Shown piece after piece: positions 31,396-41,454 of a stretch of DNA of 64,000 nt; position 1 is the stretch's first letter; the number at the start of each line of letters is the position of its first letter. The DNA lies in assembly GCA_918797485.1 (NCBI GenBank), contig CAKKNE010000004.1, positions 2,418,001 through 2,482,000 on the forward strand, written 5' to 3'. The notes beneath the pieces are model-generated. The model did not search any database. It was not told the origin of the DNA and saw only the letters and a program-made list of their open reading frames with translations. The DNA is from Pelagomonas calceolata (lineage: Eukaryota; Sar; Pelagophyceae; Pelagomonadales; Pelagomonadaceae). A program made the position numbers and the translations under genes.

Positions 31396-32205
31396 ATGTC
31401 GAGAAAACCCGTTGTGAGGGCACCGCGCGCACGCCGATTCGCCTCTAGCCTCGCCTCCAGACCAAAAATGATCCTCACAATATGCGCCGCCTGCGCCGCC
31501 CCACTGGCCCACGACGCGCCGCGATGCATTAGATGTAAAATGAGGTATTGTGACCAGACCTGCCAGCATGACCACTGGCGCCGCGGCCACAAGCAGATGT
31601 GTAAGAAAATACACCGCGGCGGCAACGCAGAACAGTATAATGCAGACAAAAAATACAAGGAGGCCGTCGCGGAGGCCGTCGAGGCGTGCGCCGAGGACAC
31701 GAAGGGCCAGACGTGCTACATCTGCACGCAGGCCCTCCACTGGAAGACGAAGGAGGGCCTCGTGCGCGGGTGTGCGTGCCGCGGGACGGCGGGATTCGCG
31801 CACGTGTCGTGCTTGGCGGAGCAGGCGAAGATTTTGGTCGCGGAGGCCGAGGAGAACAATTTAGCAGCCAACAACTACGCGGTGTCCCTTCGTGATCTAG
31901 AGCGCTTCGAAGACGCTAAGGCGCTGCTGCGCAAACCGATGCCTGTGGCACGACGCGTTCTCGGAGAGAATCATCATCTCACGCTCAGAATGCGGTTGAA
32001 TTACGCGGAGGCGCTATACAAGGACCCCGGCGCCACGCTCGACGATCTCCGCGAGGCCAAGACGAGGCTCGAAGAGTTGGCACCGTACGCGCGGCGCGTG
32101 CTCGGCGGCGCGCACCCGATCACAACGGGGATTGAGCGATCCCTGAGTTTGTTGCAAGCAACTTTCCGCGTCTGCGAAACGCCGCCGCCGCCGGGGAGTG
32201 CATAA
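31396..32205 (+). CDS. MYND / RING-variant / TPR adaptor protein
   Basis: The 269-residue protein has a MYND finger at about residues 30-70 (CAACAAPLAHDAPRC, CKMRYCDQTCQHDHWRRGHK, C). A second zinc patch of RING-CH type follows (CYICTQALHWKTKEGLVRGC then CRGTAGFAHVSCL). The kinesin-light-chain-like TPR region (NNYAVSLRDLERFEDAKALL, ARRVLGENHHLTLRMRLNYA) completes it. This combination is a recognisable, highly expanded family in algae such as pelagophytes. The biochemical role is unknown, and protein-protein adaptor or ubiquitin-ligase-like activity is possible. ATG 31396 is used; Met25 (MILTICAACAAPL) at 31468 is an alternative that removes a basic leader. It is convergent with the sulfotransferase gene, 52 bp apart. 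Confidence 0.8.
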   Translation: MSRKPVVRAPRARRFASSLASRPKMILTICAACAAPLAHDAPRCIRCKMRYCDQTCQHDHWRRGHKQMCKKIHRGGNAEQYNADKKYKEAVAEAVEACAEDTKGQTCYICTQALHWKTKEGLVRGCACRGTAGFAHVSCLAEQAKILVAEAEENNLAANNYAVSLRDLERFEDAKALLRKPMPVARRVLGENHHLTLRMRLNYAEALYKDPGATLDDLREAKTRLEELAPYARRVLGGAHPITTGIERSLSLLQATFRVCETPPPPGSA

Positions 32206-32257
32206 ATTGTTAGACCGACCGTCGCCCACTTACGTTGCAACACTACACAGTGACACA

Positions 32258-33286
32258 TTAGTCCACCCGCCCCCCGCACGAATTCAGCAGCTTCCACCGC
32301 CGCCGCTCCGGCGGCCCCGTGTTCGGCTGCTGGCAGTTGATCGGGTACTTCGACGCGAAGGGCGGCGCGTTGCGCGCGGGCGCCGCGACGACGGCTCGCC
32401 TGTTCGCGCGGAAGCGCTCGTCGCCGGCGCGGCGCGCGATCTCCGCGTCGAAGCGCCGCTCGTACGTCTCGTAGAGCTGCGAGTCCGCGGCGTTGCACGC
32501 GAGGACGGCGTTCCTGCACGCGGCGTCCTCGCAGCGCGCGGCGCCGCGGCGGCCCCGCGCGACTCGCGCCGAGCGGAGCCTCGCCGGCGACGCCGCGAGG
32601 TCCCAGTTCAGCGACGACGCGAGCAATGCGAGAGACGCGGACATGTCCTTCTGCATCAGCACGAGCGTCTCGTGCGCGTCGAGGCGCGCCGTGATGGCGG
32701 CCGCGGCCGCGAGCTGCTCCTCGCGGGATACGCCGTAGGCGAGCGTGCGCTGTTCTCCGCTTAAAACCCACGCGACGTTGTTGCAGAATGTGTTCGCGTC
32801 GCCGTCGGGGAGGCGCTTCTTCTGGATCGAGTCGACCAACGCGGCGGCGTTGCCGCGGAAGCGCTCGTCCAGGCGCCGCACGAAGCGCATCGTCGAGACG
32901 AAGCGCGACACGGGCTCGCGCATGATCGTGCACCACCGCGCGTTCGGCACGAGGCGGCCCAAACTCAAAACGTCGAGCGTCGGCGTCGGGTGGCGGAACG
33001 ACAAGTCGAAGCGCTCGCCCCGGTCCGCGCGGCGCTTCAGCTCGCCGGCCTTGAAGTGGCCGCTCTCCGACGGGTGCAGCGCGTGCAGCCCGCGCTCGTA
33101 GCCGATCTGCGCGAGGAACTCGCTTACGGTGGTGGAGCCCGTCTTATACGTCTTCACGAAGACAACGCGGTCCGACGCCGGGGCCGTTGGCGCGCCGGCC
33201 GCGGCGTCGACGAATGCTTCGAGCTCCGAGGCGATGTTGGCTGCATGGGCTGTGAGAAGGGTGAGGGCGGCGAGGGCGCGACGCAT
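32258..33286 (-). CDS. Golgi-type carbohydrate sulfotransferase (Gal-3-O-sulfotransferase-like)
   Basis: The 342-residue protein begins with a hydrophobic leader (MRRALAALTLLTAHAANIAS). It contains VVFVKTYKTGSTTVSEFL, the 5'-phosphosulfate-binding loop of PAPS-dependent sulfotransferases, and CTIMREPVSRFVSTM, the 3'-phosphate-binding segment. Spacing and the KTxKTGSTT form are closest to galactosylceramide/Gal-3-O-sulfotransferases. It would transfer sulfate from PAPS to a glycan or glycolipid in the Golgi, fitting the sulfated polysaccharides of marine algae. ATG 33286 starts at the leader; an in-frame ATG at 33409 would add 41 basic residues, making a longer cytosolic tail. The stop of the upstream METTL16-like gene is at 33441. 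Confidence 0.8.
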   Translation of the reverse strand: MRRALAALTLLTAHAANIASELEAFVDAAAGAPTAPASDRVVFVKTYKTGSTTVSEFLAQIGYERGLHALHPSESGHFKAGELKRRADRGERFDLSFRHPTPTLDVLSLGRLVPNARWCTIMREPVSRFVSTMRFVRRLDERFRGNAAALVDSIQKKRLPDGDANTFCNNVAWVLSGEQRTLAYGVSREEQLAAAAAITARLDAHETLVLMQKDMSASLALLASSLNWDLAASPARLRSARVARGRRGAARCEDAACRNAVLACNAADSQLYETYERRFDAEIARRAGDERFRANRRAVVAAPARNAPPFASKYPINCQQPNTGPPERRRWKLLNSCGGRVD

Positions 33287-33440
33287 GCTGCCCGGAGCGG
33301 TGATACGTAAGATTTTGCTATTCTTGCGCTTGGTGCGGCTGCCCCAGATGCGTATCTGTGCTCGAGCCGCCTGTTTTGCGCGCTGCGAGATGCTTTTTAC
33401 GGGTTTCATGAGAAACCCGCCATGCTACGAGCACAACAGA

Positions 33441-34658
33441 TCACTTAGCCAGCTTCCGCCGCCACCGCCGATTCGTCCGCGCGAGGTCGCCCGGCAATCC
33501 ATCACAAAATCGGGCGAGCGCGTCGGCGGCGCCCTGCGGCACGGCGCGGAGCCGGTACGCGCCGCGTGCGCCGGTGGCAGAAACGACGGCGTCGAGGCGC
33601 GCGCCGCGGGACACGACGCGGACGCGCCAGAGGGCGCCGTCCGCGTCTACGTCAGAAACCGTGGCGTCGGCATGCAACGCGACGGCGCGGGCGGCGAGGC
33701 GGTCGCGGAGCTCCGGAACCGAGCAGTCCGCGGGCACGGCCACGTCGCGGGCCGGGTCGCGCTTCTTGGCGAACACGCGCGCGTCGCCCCGTGGCGCCGG
33801 GCCCGCGGCCACCGAAAAGGCGACGGCCCAGCGCGTCGTCCGGCCCAGATCGATCGTCGTCGTCGCGACGCGAGAAATGCCTCGTTCCCGGAGCAGCGCC
33901 AGGACGCGCCGCAGCGACTGCTTCCGGCCCAGGAGCGCCGAGTGCCACGCCACGCGACTCTGTAAGCGCAGCGCGTCCTCGATGAGCGCCGCGCAGAAGC
34001 CGACCTCGCCGTCGTCCCGGACGGTCTCCGCCGCCGTCGCCTCGGCGGCGCCGTCGCGGCGCGGCGCGCCGCCGCAGGCGTTGCGCCGCTCGTCGTCGCT
34101 CTCGAACCACGGCGGGTTCGCCAGAACGACGTCGACGCCCGCGCGGCCGGCCGCGTCGAGCGCCGCCGAGACGGGCCGTTGAGAGGCGGCCGTTGCACAG
34201 ACGCGGAAGACGTCGACGAGCGCGCCGGCGTTCCAGTCCGAATTCTTCGCCACGAGCGCCGCCGCCTCGGCGCAGGCCTTGTCGTCGCTCTCGGACGCGA
34301 CGACGCGCCAGCCCCGGCACCGCGCCGCCAACAGCGCAATTATACACGACGCGCCGCAGCCGACGTCGAGGGCGTTCGTCACGCCGTCGCCGGCGACCTT
34401 GGCGGCCCAGGCCACGTAGCGGACCCGGTTCGGCACGCAGGGCACTAGATGCCCGGGCGCCGCCTGATACGTGATGCCGAAGTCGTGGCGCAGCAGCGCT
34501 TCGGCGACGACGGCCCGCGCTTCCGGGCGCGTCCAGTCGACGCCGGTTTCGCCTTTGAAGGTCGCAGTGCAGGCTGCCAATTTCGGGTCTGTGGCGGCCA
34601 GCGATGCCCAATCCGTGCGCGCGCCGTAGGACTCGAGCGCTGCTAGGTCTTGCGCCAT
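33441..34658 (-). CDS. METTL16: METTL16/RlmF-type N6-adenosine RNA methyltransferase
   Basis: The 405-residue protein has the METTL16 family order. RHDFGITYQAAPGHLVPCVP and NRVRYVAW come first. The SAM-binding ALDVGCGASCIIALLAAR follows, then acidic VVASESDD. The catalytic VVLANPPWF is an NPPF-type motif for adenine N6, here with Trp in place of the usual Phe. The conserved ALLGRKQSLRRVLALLRE and LGRTTRWAVAFS complete the signature. In animals METTL16 methylates U6 snRNA and a hairpin in a SAM-synthetase mRNA. U6 modification is the likely ancestral role. The C-terminal 110 residues resemble the second half of the family. No intron. A degenerate promoter palindrome is only 58 bases upstream. 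Confidence 0.88.
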   Translation of the reverse strand: MAQDLAALESYGARTDWASLAATDPKLAACTATFKGETGVDWTRPEARAVVAEALLRHDFGITYQAAPGHLVPCVPNRVRYVAWAAKVAGDGVTNALDVGCGASCIIALLAARCRGWRVVASESDDKACAEAAALVAKNSDWNAGALVDVFRVCATAASQRPVSAALDAAGRAGVDVVLANPPWFESDDERRNACGGAPRRDGAAEATAAETVRDDGEVGFCAALIEDALRLQSRVAWHSALLGRKQSLRRVLALLRERGISRVATTTIDLGRTTRWAVAFSVAAGPAPRGDARVFAKKRDPARDVAVPADCSVPELRDRLAARAVALHADATVSDVDADGALWRVRVVSRGARLDAVVSATGARGAYRLRAVPQGAADALARFCDGLPGDLARTNRRWRRKLAK

Positions 34659-34715
34659 GTGGCGCCGTCTGGATGCAGCTCTAAGCGTCCAACAACTAAG
34701 GGCTGTGCGGCCAAA

Positions 34716-34737
34716 GCTAGTGTGTCGTTTCGCTAGC
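34716..34737. promoter_or_regulatory. Degenerate promoter palindrome upstream of METTL16 gene
   Basis: GCTAGTGTGTCG then TTTCGCTAGC keeps both outer half-sites but not the TAAGAC core. It lies 58 bases before the start at 34658, closer than the strong copies. Confidence 0.35.
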
Positions 34738-34857
34738 TCAGAGTGTTTGCAGGCGCCAACACCTAGTAAGTTTTTGGTTTTGATCCTACGCGGGTTGCCT
34801 GTATCGGTGCATTTTCAAGGCCTTTCTTTGCTGGACTAAGATAAACAAGTCTGGAAA

Positions 34858-37800
34858 TTATTCACTCACATTACCTACTCTCGGACTCCTCCTCGGACCG
34901 CTCCTCGGACTTCTCCTCCTCTCGCACTCCTCCGACCCTACAGCCTTCTTTCTCTTCAACTGGGCCCGCTTTCGCTTCTTCGCGGCGTCCGGTCGCGGCG
35001 CGCCGCGCTGCGATCGCATGTCCACTATGGCACCTCTAGGAACCTCTTGCCCACTCGGCGCCGGACGACGCGCGAGGGCTGCATTGATGGCCGGTGCCAT
35101 GTGGCGATAGAACTCAATCACCACGTCCATGGTATGCATCTCGCCGAGCAACTCCATCAGTTCTGAGATGGTAGTGTCCGACGGAAGCTTATAGTTGCGC
35201 AGCCCCATCAGATCGAGTATCTCCATGATCGTCGGCGTGCGGACCAGCATGGTTCCGGTGCTCGGATCCAGGACGCGCAGCTCCTCAGAACCGAAGTCAC
35301 TATCCCGCATATAACCGTCGTGGGCCTTGGCCAACGCTACGAGGTCCTCCCCCACGCCGGTTCCGGCACGTTGCAGCGCCGAATTCACTGGTCCACGACA
35401 AAATGTTCGCAGTCCACCCTTGAGTTTGCCAGTACTGAACGAGGAGACGAGCGGTTTGTCCACAGGAATGATGACGCTCGTGCCGTTCTTATACCCCCTT
35501 TCTCCTCTTTCATGTCGATCGTTGTACCACATAATACTCGGCCCGTCTATACCAGCATCCCTCAACGTCGCCTCCCACCTCGTGAATCGCGGGCGTCGCT
35601 CGCACAAACCTGTGTTCGAGGGATGTTTGTCCCCACCCGGCCAGCGGCGCGCGCAGTCGTCCACGGTCGAAGGCACTACTCAGTCACGCCGCTGCGCACG
35701 CACAACCTCGCTTTCGATATCCTTTGCGTCGCCGTCGCCGACTTTGAGAAAGATGGCCTGACATTGCGTCTTCATGTAAAAAACAGGACTGGCGTCGGCG
35801 ACGTCGCGGGCGTCGAGCTCCACCAACAATACGACGTAGCCCAAGTCCACGGCCATCTTGAAGAGCCTCGTGTACAACTCGCCATTAAACGCGTTCTTAG
35901 AGTTTTCAACAATGATGACTTTCCTGTCCGACTCGAGCGCGGCTTCGATCAACTCTTCTGACACGAGGGCCTGGGCGCAGATCGAATCGTTTTCGTATGG
36001 AGACGCGCGTTCTCCGTCCGCTCGGGCGGTGACGCTCTGCTTGCCCACGTCCTGTCACAGATGTCCTCAAGTAAGAAGGCGCCGTCGAATGATCACACCG
36101 AGTAAGACGTCATCGCACTTGTCGCCGTCGCCTGTGACAGGAATCCACGGCTGGCAAGGAGGTTCGAGAGCAATGATTTCGGCCTGCGGGTTGTTCCTAA
36201 GGAACCGGCGGAAGCTGTCGCCGTCCACCTTCTCGGCACGCGCCCGCCCCTTGCCGAAATTGGCGAGAGCGAGCTTGATCTTGCCCGCCTGCTTGTCGAA
36301 GCACATGCACACGTGGCATCCGAGGGCCAATGCCAGCGCGGCGCCTTGGACACCGCCACCACCACAGCATTCGACGATACCGACGCCTTTGGACGACGCC
36401 CTCGGCATAGTCCCGGCGTCGACGATCCTGTTCCCGCGGAGCGACACTCCGATCTGCTCTTGTTCCAAATCCTCGAGCGTGCGGCCACCGTGGCCGCTCC
36501 GGCCGTGGTTCGGCACGTTCCCGTCCAATTTCCTCCCCACGGCAGCTTGAGATTTGAAGATCTCGCCGTCTGCTTCATAATACCAATCGATATGATCTCG
36601 CCCGGTTGGCGTCTTTCTCTGACTATGGCGGTGCACACGGAGGTTGGCTTCTTCAACCCGTTCGTCGCTTACGCCCCACTTGCGGAGGCTCAGCTTAAGG
36701 GTCGCCTGCGCGGACGCCCACATCACAGCACCGAAGGCATCTGCGGATAAGGACGCGGGCAGCGACGAGCTGTGCGCAGTAGTCCGCCGGGAAGTCGCTC
36801 AGGACGACGTCGCGGCGCGGTCGGTCCTCGTCAATCAATTCATCCTGAGCGCGCCGTTCTGCTCGTGCTTCGTCCAGGGCCTCCTCTGCTTTCTTCGCGG
36901 CCTTCCGCTGTGCCGGCCGTGTCTTGGGACTCATTTTGTTCACCGCCTTCTTCGGTTTCGCTTTCTTGGGAGCCTTCTTCTTCTTCTTCTTCTTCTTCTT
37001 CTTCTTGGGGGGCTTCTTCCAGGCGGCAGGCATCCGCGCTTCGTTGGCCAGCTCGGCAGGCGGCTTCAGCGTGCCGCCGCTCTTCAGGGTGTCCCTGAGC
37101 GCGGCCACGACGAGCTCCCGCGTCTTGTACTCATAGGGTCTGCCTTCGGTCTTCGTGACGCCTTTGTGATCCAGCGGGTAAGATCCGAAATTCTTCTGGA
37201 CCATCACAATCCTATTTCGCTGCGAGCTGGCGGCATCGGACACCACTTCGCGTACCGGGCGCTGCAGGACGAGAATCTCGTCGATGGGCACCTGTGTGGA
37301 AATCAACCAGTGCGTCGGGTGCACCCGGTAATTCTTCGAGAAGTCATATCTCGGCGATGACGGCCGTGTTGGCTGGAAATGAGCGGCGATGGACCACATC
37401 GCCACGCCGTCGAGCGGGCGTCGCGTCGACGGCGTGGAGGTCACGATTCAGCACCACATCGCCACGCCATCGAGCAGGCGTCGCGTCGATGGCGTGGAGG
37501 CCATGTTCAGCAGTGTTGGAGACGCGCCGCGACAATTTGATTTCTACACGGATAGGGACCACCCACCCTTTCCCTTTATACGCCCACGTGTCGTCCTTCA
37601 AGTTGCTAGATTTTCGCGCCGAGCCGAAAACGTATAGCACGCAGATATGCCCTTCCAAGTGTTTGATCTTCGAGACCGCCTCTTGTAGTTTCTCTTCGCC
37701 CACTTCCCGCGCACCGCGACACGCCTCCATGACGTCCTTTATTTCCACGTCACCTTGCGGAGTAAGGCGCACAGACTGCACCGTATTCTCGAACTTTCGC

Positions 37801-40004
37801 GCGGTCTCTTCTTTTATTTCGTTCTCGATATTTTTACCGAAAAAACGGGCATATGCGAAGTGTACTATATTTCTATTCAAGCCATGAGTGGTAAATTTCT
37901 CCAAGTGAGGTAGTAGTGCGTCTCCCCGTAGAGATGTCCTCTCGGCCGTTGGAGGATCTTCGTAAACTTGTGGTTCAGAATGATTGTTTGCTGGTTGGCG
38001 CGGCCGCAGTCGTTGGGACAGCCCCGGCTCCCATGGCGTGTCCTCGTCGTCGTCGTCGTCGGCCGGGGAGGCAAGAGGTTCAAACCCGTCGTCGCTGTCA
38101 GCATGAGCATCTGGTCCTTGCACCAGCGCGCGGCGCTGCGTTTCGGCAATAGCTTCGGCGCGGATAACCTTGTCCCAGTCAATTTGTTTACGTTTCGATG
38201 TACTTCGTGGAGGAACAGTCGCCGTCGGGGCCCGGGTCTCGCTGCGTGTCTCCTTTTCTAATTCCTGTCTTCGTCGACGCATGTCCCTGACCGCATCTTT
38301 CCAGGTGTCGTACTCACCGATGTATGTCTTGTAGTCGTATTTACCGCAGCGGTGCCAGCCTTTTTTATATACTTTAACTTTGATTGCATGCTTTCCTTCG
38401 TAGTAGTGTCCCGGACCGTACTGAATAACGTACGCCGGCATTTCATCGATTCCGAGGGGGCGCGTGGGCAATGGGTAGAGCAGGGTACATAAATAGGGGG
38501 GTGTGTCCGAGCCCACGTCGTCTGCGGGCGGCATGCCGCCCAGGAACTCATCGTGCTTGAGACAGATCCTCCCGAAACACCCCCCAGAGAACGGCGCGTC
38601 GTCGTCGTCGTCGTCGAGTCCTTCCTCGCCCGGCGAAGGCCTATTCCAGCAGCTCATTGCCCACCGTGCGGCCGCAGCGAGGCTGGAGCACGTGCAGAGA
38701 GCAAAGCGCGCGGCGCGGGCTGCCATCGCCGGGCTGACGCGGTCGGGCGCCGCGTCGTCTTCAACGAGCGTCTCGACGCGCTCCTGGTCGTCCTCGTCGT
38801 TGCATTCTGAGTCCGAGGGGGTTGCCGCGAGCGCTGTAAGGCCGTAGACGTCGTCGTCTAACGAGTGGGCCTCGTTCAGGGCGTCGCACGCGTGTGCAAT
38901 ACGCGCACGCGGAAGCTCGGTCTCGCGCATCGACGCGGCCACGATGCCCGCCATTTTCAACGGCCGACGAAGAGGGAGGCGGTTGATCGCGAGGATCTTG
39001 TCCTGTATCGACGTGGCGGCGTTGCCGAGGATGGCGTCGACCTCGTCCATAGGCGACCAGGGCACGCGTGGCGGCAGCAGCGCGTCGGCGCCAGGCGACG
39101 TCGGTGTCGTCGGCGGCGACTGCAGCGGCGCGCACGTCGCCGGGGGCCTTGGCGAGCTCGCGACGACGGCCGGCGCCTCCGAGCGCCGGTCGCGCCGCGC
39201 GGCCGTCGCGACCTCGGCGGCGCGCGCGTGCGCCGCCGCCGCGTCCTCGTGCGCGCGCGCCGCCGCGTCCTCGCGCGCCATTGCCGCCGCGGCGTCCTCG
39301 CGCGCGCGCAACGCGGCGTCCTCGCGCGCCGCCGCGTCCTCGCGCGCCATCGCCGCTGCGTCCTCGGACGCGTCCGACGCCGCGTCCTCACGCCCGTGCG
39401 TCGCCACGTCCTCGTGCGCCATGGCCTCGAGCTCGCGCGCCCCGCGCTGCCGCTCTCTGCGCCGTCTCTTTTTTTCGCGGCGGCGGGCCGTCTCCCGCGC
39501 GGCCGCCAACCGCCGCGCGCACTCGCGAGCCGCTTCGCGAGCAAGGGCGCGAGCGGCCTTCTGCTGGGCCTTGCGAGCCGAGATCGTGCGCAGGCCCAGC
39601 TCTGCGCACTGCTTGGCCCGCAACGCGCTCTCCTCGCGGAACGCCCGCCGCCACCGCTCCGCGATCTTGGCGTCGTGCTTGGCCTTGGCCTCGGCCTTCT
39701 CCTTAGCCGCCGCCTTGCGCTTGGCTGCCTCAGCCTCGCGCTCTCGCAGGCGTTCCTCGCGCTCCGCCGCCTCGGCGGCCCTGTCGTTCGCCGAAGGACG
39801 GGCTTTGGCCTTCGCGCGCGCTGCAAGCACAGCCGCCTTTCTTTCGGCCTCGGCGGCCTCGGCGTAGATCTCGGCGGCGACGAAGGGAATGTTTCTCCCG
39901 TGCTCACTGCTGAAAACACTAACGCCAAGACGCGTAAAAGCCGCATCGAGCGTGTCGGCATTGTAACGGGAGCCGTACTCGTCACACTTTTCTTCCTCTG
40001 CCAT
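34858..40004 (-). CDS. Giant cytosine-C5 DNA methyltransferase gene, five exons
   Basis: Exons 40004-37560, 37291-36767, 36705-36139, 36051-35688 and 35609-34858 join in frame to 1550 residues. The N terminus has RLGVSVFSSEHG and VAAEIYA, shared with the gene at 43903-48472. A long Ala/Arg/Glu coiled coil and acidic linkers follow, then a small AP2-like segment (YKTYIGEYDTWKDAVRDM) and a run of lysines. The C-terminal third is a C5-MTase: motif I VECCGGGGVQGAALALALG, motif II CFDKQAGK, motif IV PPCQPW with the catalytic Cys, motif VI VIIVENSK, and motif IX RTPTIMEILDLMGL followed by LLGEMHTMDVV. Intron 1 is an introner. Intron 3 (87 nt) and intron 4 (78 nt, GTGACT...CACAG) fit well. Intron 2 (61 nt) is the least certain junction. 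It probably methylates DNA cytosine in the nucleus. Confidence 0.72.
36974..37006 (-). repeat. (CTT)n trinucleotide run coding for lysines
   Basis: About eleven CTT triplets on the plus strand give a run of lysines in exon 2 of the methyltransferase gene. Such runs slip easily, so length may vary between strains. The run may serve as a nuclear localisation or nucleic-acid-binding patch. Confidence 0.9.
37292..37551 (-). mobile_element. Introner element with duplicated core (intron 37559-37292)
   Basis: Read on the minus strand, the element runs CCGTGTAGAAATCAA ... TTGATTTCCACACAG (260 bp). It is flanked by GTCCCTAT/GTGCCCAT (two mismatches). Splicing at GT of the left copy restores GWVVPIDEI. 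The interior has two tandem copies of the palindromic core unit (CACATCGCCACGCC(A/G)TCGAGC...), explaining why it is ~80 bp longer than introners 1 and 2. One core is the GCCGTCGAC form and the other the GCCATCGAT form. Confidence 0.85.
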
Positions 40005-40474
40005 TTCCTGTCAAGTAGGCATTAACTGGCTGCTGAAATGCGCCCGGGCTTCCGGGGCGCACGCAGCCGTTACCCTCGTGCCCCGCAAGGCATATCTCCG
40101 ATTTGGGCTGCCTGAAGACCGTGGGCAGCGCGGGACTGGCGTTGCCGCTGGCTGCAATGCCAAGCGCTGGCGGCCTGGCAGTGTCGGGTTTTTACTTTCA
40201 GTTTTTGGACTCGTGTCCACGTGCATGACCTCATCAAGCCAAGAATCCTATGAGCGAGTTTATTCTTAGGACTCGTCCCGTCGAATGTTGGTGAGTGAAC
40301 ATCGGTTGATGCATTTGTAGGAGTGGTGCGGCGACAACTTGAGGCCAAAGACCTGTGGGTATTGATGCAAATAATTCTCCAAATTCAGAATTCATCCTAG
40401 TCGTTTGCCAAGACCAAATATTTCGCAGTAGCGGCCGAGGAACATACCCTCGCGGCACCGCGACATTCGCGGAT
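40005..40474. other. Non-coding stretch upstream of the methyltransferase gene
   Basis: Nothing recognised as a gene. It should include the promoter of the minus-strand methyltransferase gene starting at 40004. No strong copy of the recurrent palindrome was found here. Confidence 0.4.
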
Positions 40475-40865
40475 GACACTTACGGCTCGCCAAAATACAC
40501 CAGCGATGGACGCCGCCATCTACTATCCAAATAGTACATCATATCAACTCCAGCCCGGTTTTCATACAAGTTGGACGGAACCGGAGCCGCCTGCCCGCGC
40601 TCGGAGGGCGGGAAAAGAATTCTACTAGACAACTCCCGATTTTATGTTCGTTTCCTTCCGTTTGGTAGTGGTAGAGTCCATCCTGACCGCCTGGACATCG
40701 GCCAGCATGATCATGTACTCCGTTAGAGCCGCGTGATTCGTCGAGTTCGCGACCTCGCGTTTATATAAAACAGAGCTCAAGACCTCAACCCGCGACTATC
40801 AGCGACGCCACCATCCAGGTGGACCATAACGCCATCGTTCTATTCACGATCGACCGACTTGGCCG
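40475..40865 (+). repeat. Diverged copy of the 300-bp repeat, interrupted
   Basis: 40475-40600 (CTTACGGCTCGCC, GACGCCGCCATCTAC, ATCAACTCCAGCCCGGTTTT, TACAAGTTGGACGGAAC) and 40785-40865 (ACTATCAGCGACGCCACCATC, GATCGACCGACTTGGC) match the tandem unit at 42645-43683 at roughly 80 percent by eye. An unrelated segment of about 180 bp sits between the two parts. Together with the tandem array it brackets the gene at 41455-42504. Confidence 0.7.
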
Positions 40866-41454
40866 TTCTCTGCGGACGACGGTGCGTACGCGGGGCACTG
40901 GAAAGGCCCCAGACCGGTGAGTTGTAAAATAAATTCGCGTTTGAGGCGCTTCGGTTCCGGGACAGGCCAGCTAACCGGCTTGACTGTGTACTACATTGCT
41001 CCGAGACCCGACGATCGTCCATCTCGGGACCCAGATCGAGTGTTGTACAATGCTTCCAGCACCTTGATTGATAGGATGGACTCAAAGGCTTCGTAGCCGG
41101 TCGCCGACAGAGCGACTCGTCGAGATGACCCGAGAACATACTAATTTGAGAGTCGTCAGCAAGTCTGCAGCGCTGCGCGACGGGTAGGAGGGTACGTGAC
41201 TTGTATACGAGATAAGACCGAGGACTGCCGTACCTAATCTTGCCCAAGTCAGCACTACGCCAGGTGAAAAACACAGAACGTTTTTTCACCTAGTGTCTTA
41301 CTGCCGCTAGCAGCGAGTTTGGGGAGCAAGCACACAAAGAAGCACACGCCCGCAAGTGCACGCTGCGTAAGGGTTTTGAAGGAGGGCACAGCCCCCATTT
41401 GCCAGCCCGTAGAGCGCTAGGCGTTCCTCCGGCTAGCGATCAGGACAACATTCC
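40866..41454. other. Intergenic stretch with promoter palindrome copy 5
   Basis: CCTAGTGTCTTACTG then CCGCTAGC at 41289-41311 is the fifth strong palindrome, 144 bases before the ATG at 41455. An open frame on the minus strand at 40840-41289 (149 codons) shows no family resemblance and overlaps the repeat, so it was not accepted as a gene. Confidence 0.45.

Noticed and set aside
36067-36726. Separate small methyltransferase fragment genes at 36067-36726, 35680-36048 and 34858-35676
   Set aside because: The C5-MTase motifs are spread over these frames in the right order, and GT-AG introns of 87 and 78 nt join them in frame, so they are exons of one gene.
38865-40025. 386-codon plus-strand frame and others antisense to the methyltransferase gene N-terminus
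   Set aside because: Arg-rich shadows of the Ala/Glu/Arg coiled coil; no conserved motif.
40840-41289. 149-codon minus-strand frame
   Set aside because: Overlaps the diverged repeat and the promoter palindrome; composition is not protein-like and no family was recognised.
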